Assembly: GCA_035762085.1 (NCBI GenBank)
Contig: DASTPT010000109.1
Coordinates: forward strand, 1-18,319
From: HRBIN12 sp035762085
GTDB lineage: Bacteria; Actinomycetota; UBA4738; HRBIN12
Reading direction: 5' to 3'
Length of the DNA: 18,319 nt
In this document: piece by piece, positions 16,076 to 18,319 of the stretch
How positions within the stretch are numbered: position 1 is the first letter of the stretch
How the letters are laid out: each line of letters begins with the position of its first letter
Made by a program: the position numbers and the translations under genes
The notes under the pieces: model-generated
Database searches by the model: none
What the model was told of the DNA's origin: nothing
Seen by the model: only the letters and a program-made list of their open reading frames with translations

Positions 16076-16576
16076 ATGGTCACGGCGTACCTCGGGCTCG
16101 GAGCGAACCTCGGAGACCGGCTCGCGAACCTGCAGCGGGCGGTCGACCTGCTGGCCCAGGCGCCCGGCGTGACGGTTGTCCGGTGCAGCCGCGTCTACGA
16201 GACCGAACCGGTGGGCGGACCCCGACAGGCCGACTACCTGAACGTCGTCGTCGAGGTCCGCACGGAGCTGACCCCGCACGATCTGCTCCGGGCGTGCCAG
16301 GGGGTCGAGGCCACGATGGGGCGCGTGCGGACGGAGCGCTGGGGCCCTCGCCCGATCGACGTCGACGTCCTCACGTACGGCGACCGGACGATCGACGAGC
16401 CCGATCTCGTCGTGCCGCACCCGCGGATGCACGAGCGCGGCTTCGTGCTCGTCCCCCTGGCCGAGCTCACGACCGACCCCATGCTGCCGGACGGCCGGCA
16501 TCTGGCGTCGATGCGGCTCCGGCCGGGCGTGATGCTGGGCGTTCGGCTCTTCGCGCCGCCGCCGCGGGTCGACTGA
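16076..16576 (+). CDS. folK: 2-amino-4-hydroxy-6-hydroxymethyldihydropteridine pyrophosphokinase
   Basis: This 166-aa enzyme pyrophosphorylates hydroxymethyl-dihydropterin with ATP, giving the FolP substrate. Clear motifs: YLGLGANLGDR (5-15), SRVYETEPVGGP (38-49), ADYLNVVVEV (52-61), the catalytic RWGPRPIDVDVL (88-99) with Mg-binding Asp95 and Asp97, and VPHPRMHERGFVLVPLAEL (113-131). The ATG lies 14 nt after the folB stop, with no good Shine-Dalgarno nearby, so it may rely on re-initiation. Together with folP, the next gene but one upstream, it completes the pterin branch. Confidence 0.96.
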   Translation: MVTAYLGLGANLGDRLANLQRAVDLLAQAPGVTVVRCSRVYETEPVGGPRQADYLNVVVEVRTELTPHDLLRACQGVEATMGRVRTERWGPRPIDVDVLTYGDRTIDEPDLVVPHPRMHERGFVLVPLAELTTDPMLPDGRHLASMRLRPGVMLGVRLFAPPPRVD

Positions 16577-16581
16577 CGCGG

Positions 16582-16587
16582 GATACT
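16582..16587 (+). promoter_or_regulatory. Putative -10 box (GATACT) before the DUF2520 gene
   Basis: GATACT matches TATACT at five of six positions and is 8 nt before the ATG at 16596, consistent with a leaderless transcript for the DUF2520-panC pair. Confidence 0.4.
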
Positions 16588-16595
16588 CGGTCGCG

Positions 16596-17459
16596 ATGGA
16601 CGTCGCGGTGGTCGGTGCGGGACGGGTCGGGACGGCGATGGCGGTGCTGCTCGGCAGCGCGGGCCACCGGATCCGAGCCGTGTCGGGCGGAGACGCCACC
16701 CGCGATCGGGCGGCCCGGTACCTGCCCGGCGTCCCCGTGCTCGCCAACGAGGACGCGGCGCGCACGGCGTCCGTCGTGCTCCTCGGGACCTCCGACGCGG
16801 CGATCGAGCCCGTCTGCACGACGCTCGCCCGCGCGGGCGCGCTCGGGCAGGGTCACACGGTCGCGCACCTGAGCGGGGCGACCGGTCTCGAGGCGCTCGG
16901 AACGGCCGAGGCCGCCGGCGCGAACGTCCTGTCCCTCCACCCGCTCCAGACCTGCCCCGACGTGGAGGCCGCGCTCGCCCGGATCCCGGGGAGCGCGTTC
17001 GCCGTCACGGCCCGCGAGCCGGAGACCCTCGAGCTCGGGATGGGCCTGGCCGCGGACGTCGGGGGGCGGCCGTTCGTCCTGGAGGACGGGATGAAGCCGC
17101 TGTACCACGCGGCCGCGGTGTTCGCCTCGAACTACGTCGTCGCGCTCGGCGCGCTGGCCGAGGATCTGGAGGCCGTCGCCGGGGTCCCGGATCCCCGAGC
17201 GGCGCTCGGGCCGCTCCAGCTCGCCACGCTGGAGAACGTGGAAGCCGTGGGCCCCGCCGCCGCCCTCACCGGCCCCGCCGTCCGGGGCGACGCCGGGACC
17301 GTCGAGCGCAACCTCCGGGCGCTCGGCGAGCACGCGCCGGAGGCCGTGGCGGCCTACGTGGCGCTGGCGGACCTTGCGCTCGGCCTGGCGAGCCGGTCGG
17401 GGCGGCTCCCGCGGCAGGGACGCATCGCGGTCGAGGAGGTGCTCGCGCGGTGGAGGTGA
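16596..17459 (+). CDS. Rossmann-fold DUF2520 oxidoreductase (ketopantoate-reductase-like)
   Basis: This 287-aa protein has an NAD(P)-binding motif VVGAGRVGTAMA (5-16). It carries the family segment SLHPLQTCPD (113-122) and the helical-domain segment KPLYHAAAVFASNYVVALG (167-185) of the Rossmann-like plus DUF2520 family. This two-domain layout is that of the 6-phosphogluconate dehydrogenase C-terminal superfamily, to which ketopantoate reductases belong. Lys167 and Asn179 are candidate catalytic residues by analogy. The gene overlaps panC by 10 nt, so co-function in pantothenate synthesis, possibly as the ketopantoate reductase, is a reasonable inference but not shown. It starts 20 nt after folK. 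Confidence 0.88.
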   Translation: MDVAVVGAGRVGTAMAVLLGSAGHRIRAVSGGDATRDRAARYLPGVPVLANEDAARTASVVLLGTSDAAIEPVCTTLARAGALGQGHTVAHLSGATGLEALGTAEAAGANVLSLHPLQTCPDVEAALARIPGSAFAVTAREPETLELGMGLAADVGGRPFVLEDGMKPLYHAAAVFASNYVVALGALAEDLEAVAGVPDPRAALGPLQLATLENVEAVGPAAALTGPAVRGDAGTVERNLRALGEHAPEAVAAYVALADLALGLASRSGRLPRQGRIAVEEVLARWR

Positions 17460-18301
17460 TCCGGACGCTCGCCGGCACGCTCTCGGCGTGCGAGACCGCC
17501 AGGGCCGGCGGCAGGACCGTCGGCCTGGTCCCCACGATGGGCGCGCTCCACGCGGGCCACGCGTCGCTGATCCGGCGGGCGCGCGAGGAGTGCGACCTGG
17601 TCGTGGTCTCGATCTTCGTGAACCCGACGCAGTTCGAGGACCCTGCGGACCTGGCGGCCTACCCCCGCGACGAGGAGCGGGATCTCGGCGAGGCCGAGAC
17701 GCTGGGCGCGGACGTGGCGTTCGTGCCGAGCGTGGAGGAGATCTATCCCGCCGGCGACCCCGGCGTGACGGTCGACCCCGGCCCGCTCGGTGAGCGCCTG
17801 GAGGGCGCCAGCCGGCCCGGGCACTTCCGGGGTGTGGCGACCGTCGTCGCGAAGCTGTTCCATGCCGTCGGGCGTGCGCGCGCGTACCTCGGCGAGAAGG
17901 ACGCCCAGCAGATCGCGGTCGTTCGCGAGATGGTCAGGGACCTGTCCTTCCCGATCGACGTCGTGCCCTGTCCGACCGTCCGCGAGCCCGACGGCCTGGC
18001 GATGTCCTCGCGCAACCGCCGCCTCTCGACCGAGCAGCGCGAGGCCGCCGGCTGCCTGTTCCTGGCCCTGTCCGAGGCCGCCGAGCTCGCGAAGGGTGGC
18101 GAGCGCGAGGCGGCGAGGCTCGTCGCGGTCATGGCCCGCGAGATCGGCGCCACGCCCGAGGCCCGGTTGGACTACGTGACCGTCGTCGACGACGAGACCT
18201 TCGAGGAGGTCGTGACGGTCGAGCGAGCCTCGCGGGCACTGGTCGCCGCCCGGTTCGGCCACGTCCGGCTGATCGACAACCTCCTGCTCCCGACGCCCTG
18301 A
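17450..18301 (+). CDS. panC: Pantothenate synthetase (pantoate--beta-alanine ligase)
   Basis: This 283-aa enzyme condenses pantoate and beta-alanine with ATP to give pantothenate, the coenzyme A precursor. The nucleotide-binding HIGH-type motif is VPTMGALHAGH (27-37). Then come SIFVNPTQF (54-62), the pantoate/ATP-site PGHFRGVATVV (123-133), GEKDAQQ (148-154) and MSSRNRRLS (185-193), the KMSKS-equivalent loop. The length is normal and the gene is complete, with its stop at 18299-18301. The GTG start lies within the 3' end of the DUF2520 gene, with GAGGAGG about 10 nt upstream. The 18 nt to the right edge show no feature. Confidence 0.96.
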   Translation: MEVIRTLAGTLSACETARAGGRTVGLVPTMGALHAGHASLIRRAREECDLVVVSIFVNPTQFEDPADLAAYPRDEERDLGEAETLGADVAFVPSVEEIYPAGDPGVTVDPGPLGERLEGASRPGHFRGVATVVAKLFHAVGRARAYLGEKDAQQIAVVREMVRDLSFPIDVVPCPTVREPDGLAMSSRNRRLSTEQREAAGCLFLALSEAAELAKGGEREAARLVAVMAREIGATPEARLDYVTVVDDETFEEVVTVERASRALVAARFGHVRLIDNLLLPTP

Positions 18302-18319
18302 GCGGCGTGTCGGCCCGCG

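Overview
The window is a dense, very GC-rich bacterial chromosome segment, and I read it as Actinomycetota. The gene order zincin-type metalloprotease – tilS – hpt – ftsH – folE – folP – folB – folK – DUF2520 oxidoreductase – panC is a familiar actinobacterial housekeeping block. Two things support this: the multi-TM sensor kinase type and the repeated leaderless starts behind TANNNT -10 boxes. I cannot place the organism more finely. No transposase, integrase, phage gene or CRISPR array is visible.

Left part (1-3296, + strand): the C-terminal end of a class III nucleotide cyclase overlaps a roughly 10-TM sensor histidine kinase. The kinase is followed 2 nt later by a polytopic membrane protein that looks internally duplicated, and then by a 63-aa protein. 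No response regulator gene is visible here.

Middle part (3307-7882): on the minus strand is a fusion of an N-terminal universal stress protein domain to an AarF/UbiB (ABC1) atypical kinase with two C-terminal TM helices. A tRNA-Thr(CGT) gene is transcribed divergently from it. Next, on the minus strand, is a GT-C type membrane glycosyltransferase. Divergent from that is a secreted or membrane-anchored protein with a long Ala/Pro-rich linker.

Right part (7894-18301, all + strand) is the housekeeping block. It holds a zincin-like metalloprotease coupled to tilS (tRNA-Ile lysidine synthetase), then hpt (purine salvage) and ftsH (membrane AAA+ protease). Next come a HAD hydrolase overlapping folE, then folP, an alpha/beta-hydrolase-fold protein, folB and folK, and finally a DUF2520 Rossmann protein overlapping panC. 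The fol genes cover GTP cyclohydrolase, aldolase, pyrophosphokinase and pteroate-synthase steps of folate synthesis. The last pair points to pantothenate synthesis.

The -10-like boxes suggest several transcripts in this block: hpt; ftsH; HAD-folE; folP-hydrolase-folB-folK; DUF2520-panC. Most starts were chosen from overlap, Shine-Dalgarno or leaderless evidence rather than the longest frame. The points most worth a second look are the Usp-ABC1 fusion, the alpha/beta-hydrolase protein lacking its nucleophile inside the folate operon, the apparent CTG start of ftsH, the two-fold repeated membrane protein, and the recurrent leaderless promoters, two of which use the upstream TAG stop codon as part of the -10 box.
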